Source of the DNA: Conchocele bisecta
Taxonomy: Eukaryota; Mollusca; Bivalvia; Lucinida; Thyasiridae
Direction: 5' to 3'
Length of the DNA stretch: 64,000 nt
Assembly: GCA_029237695.1 (NCBI GenBank)
Contig: CM055272.1
Span: 37,476,901 to 37,540,900, forward strand
Below, piece after piece: positions 63,163-64,000 of this stretch (positions are counted from its first letter, which is position 1; every line of letters starts with the position of its first letter). Both the position numbers and the translations under genes were made by a program. Below the pieces are notes generated by a model. The model saw only the letters and a list, made by a program, of their open reading frames with translations, searched no databases and was not told the DNA's origin.

Positions 63163-63847
63163 TTAACCCTTAAAGGTACATGCCCACTCAGTAAATACAA
63201 AATGTTCTTTACATCAGAGACATCATCTGAGACATTTCCTGGCAAAATAAACATTCATGCGCCATTATCCCACGTACTGATTGACATTATTATACATTTT
63301 ATATCAGACGTAAATTTACACACTGATATCAGGGGCGATAACCGTGTTTGCTTAAAATGTTAACGGACATTACTATTTAATCTCTGTATTTATTTTATGA
63401 TGTGCAATGATCATACTTTAAAATCTGTCGAAAATATTATTTTTTCAGGTGACGCATTTCTTTAGTATAAATAATTAAAAAATATCATGCCTCATTTGCA
63501 TATGAAAATAGCCTGATACCACCGCGCGTCACTATCAGTAAAATACATATTACTAAATGATTATATCTGTATAGCGGGCACTTGTAACGTTTAGAACTGG
63601 TGGAATAGTGACACATTTATACACTTATTTAATTCCTATAAATGCCATTTTGAGCTTACTGAGTGGGCATGTACCTTTAAAGCGCTGGAAACGACACTTG
63701 TCGTCTGCTGTTTTAAATATTTTTATATTTTCTCCTCAAAAACATACTGAGACGATTCTAATGCGCTGCCAAAACAGGTTTTTAAAGAGATTAAAATATG
63801 CAAAATGAGCAGACGGCAATTTTATTTTTCAGCGTTTTAATGGTTAA
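63163..63847. mobile_element. piggyBac-like MITE (TCGTCTGCTG family) with nested MITE
   Basis: Outer TTAACCC at 63163 and GGTTAA at 63847; GTCGTCTGCTG and GAGCAGACGGC inside. Split at an internal TTAA by the next feature. Confidence 0.8.
63174..63676. mobile_element. AGGTACATGCCC MITE with TTAA duplication
   Basis: AGGTACATGCCCACTCAGTA and inverse CTGAGTGGGCATGTACCT, TTAA on both sides (63170-63173 and 63677-63680). Interior AT-rich, with no transposase. Confidence 0.85.
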
Positions 63848-64000
63848 GGGGTAAACTATTGATATGGCACAACTTGAAGTACATTATGCACTGCTACAGT
63901 ATGTACCAAAAGAGTCAACAACATTACAGATTATGCATAGCAATATCAGAAAGACACGGTATACAAGACATCATCAATTCAAGTATACAGATTCCAGATA
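63848..64000. other. Window end; nothing recognised
   Basis: No feature seen. Confidence 0.4.

Overview
This is a 64 kb piece of animal nuclear DNA, AT-rich, intron-rich and packed with repeats. The many terminal-inverted-repeat (TIR) elements, the SINE-like core GTTTAACGGCCTATCAACAG and the dispersed GGCGGCCATCTTGGAT motif are of the kind common in molluscs, so a lophotrochozoan, probably bivalve-like, genome is the best guess. There is no sign of bacterial, organellar or viral sequence. Less than 6 percent of the window is recognisable host coding sequence.

Two host genes are supported, both on the minus strand. The first is an NSD-family (NSD2/WHSC1-like) chromatin gene. Its first eight coding exons run from 30429 down to 5490 and the rest lies beyond the left edge. 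I built the exon chain from splice sites; every junction is in phase and gives a continuous 763-residue N-terminal part with a PWWP domain and an HMG-box-like segment. The PHD fingers and SET domain of the family would be encoded outside the window. The second is a complete three-exon gene for a DTX3-like Deltex E3 ubiquitin ligase (54061 down to 46162; 395 residues; acidic N-terminus, C3HC4 RING, Deltex C-terminal domain).

The rest is a thick layer of mobile elements, many inserted in one another. By region: 1-5.5 kb is NSD intron with hairpin elements, pogo-like TA-flanked elements and a Harbinger MITE; 5.5-8 kb has three NSD exons squeezed between MITEs; 8.7-9.8 kb is a 45-bp minisatellite; 10.2-14.8 kb is a 4.6 kb transposon with very long TIRs and a decayed gene of an unclassified transposon protein family; 15.9-23.5 kb has NSD exons 5, 4 and 3 with nested elements; 24.7-26.9 kb is a tandem 430-bp repeat inside another element; 27.6-30.4 kb has NSD exons 2 and 1 and a MITE carrying a pogo-like insertion; 30.4-46.1 kb is intergenic, with a 2.2 kb 33-bp minisatellite and a Harbinger element carrying a HARBI1-like transposase fragment; 46.2-54.1 kb is the DTX3-like gene, whose large intron holds a 2.5 kb element with 21-bp-spaced palindromes; 54.2-64 kb is intergenic, with a 2.3 kb fold-back element, a second palindrome-array element and TTAA-flanked piggyBac-like MITEs, one inside another.

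The most unusual features are the transposon at 10231-14813, the paired palindrome arrays at 48789-51280 and 57492-59297, the near-perfect central hairpins shared by unrelated MITE families, a composite MITE that seems to have moved with its cargo, and the crowding of MITEs against NSD splice sites.
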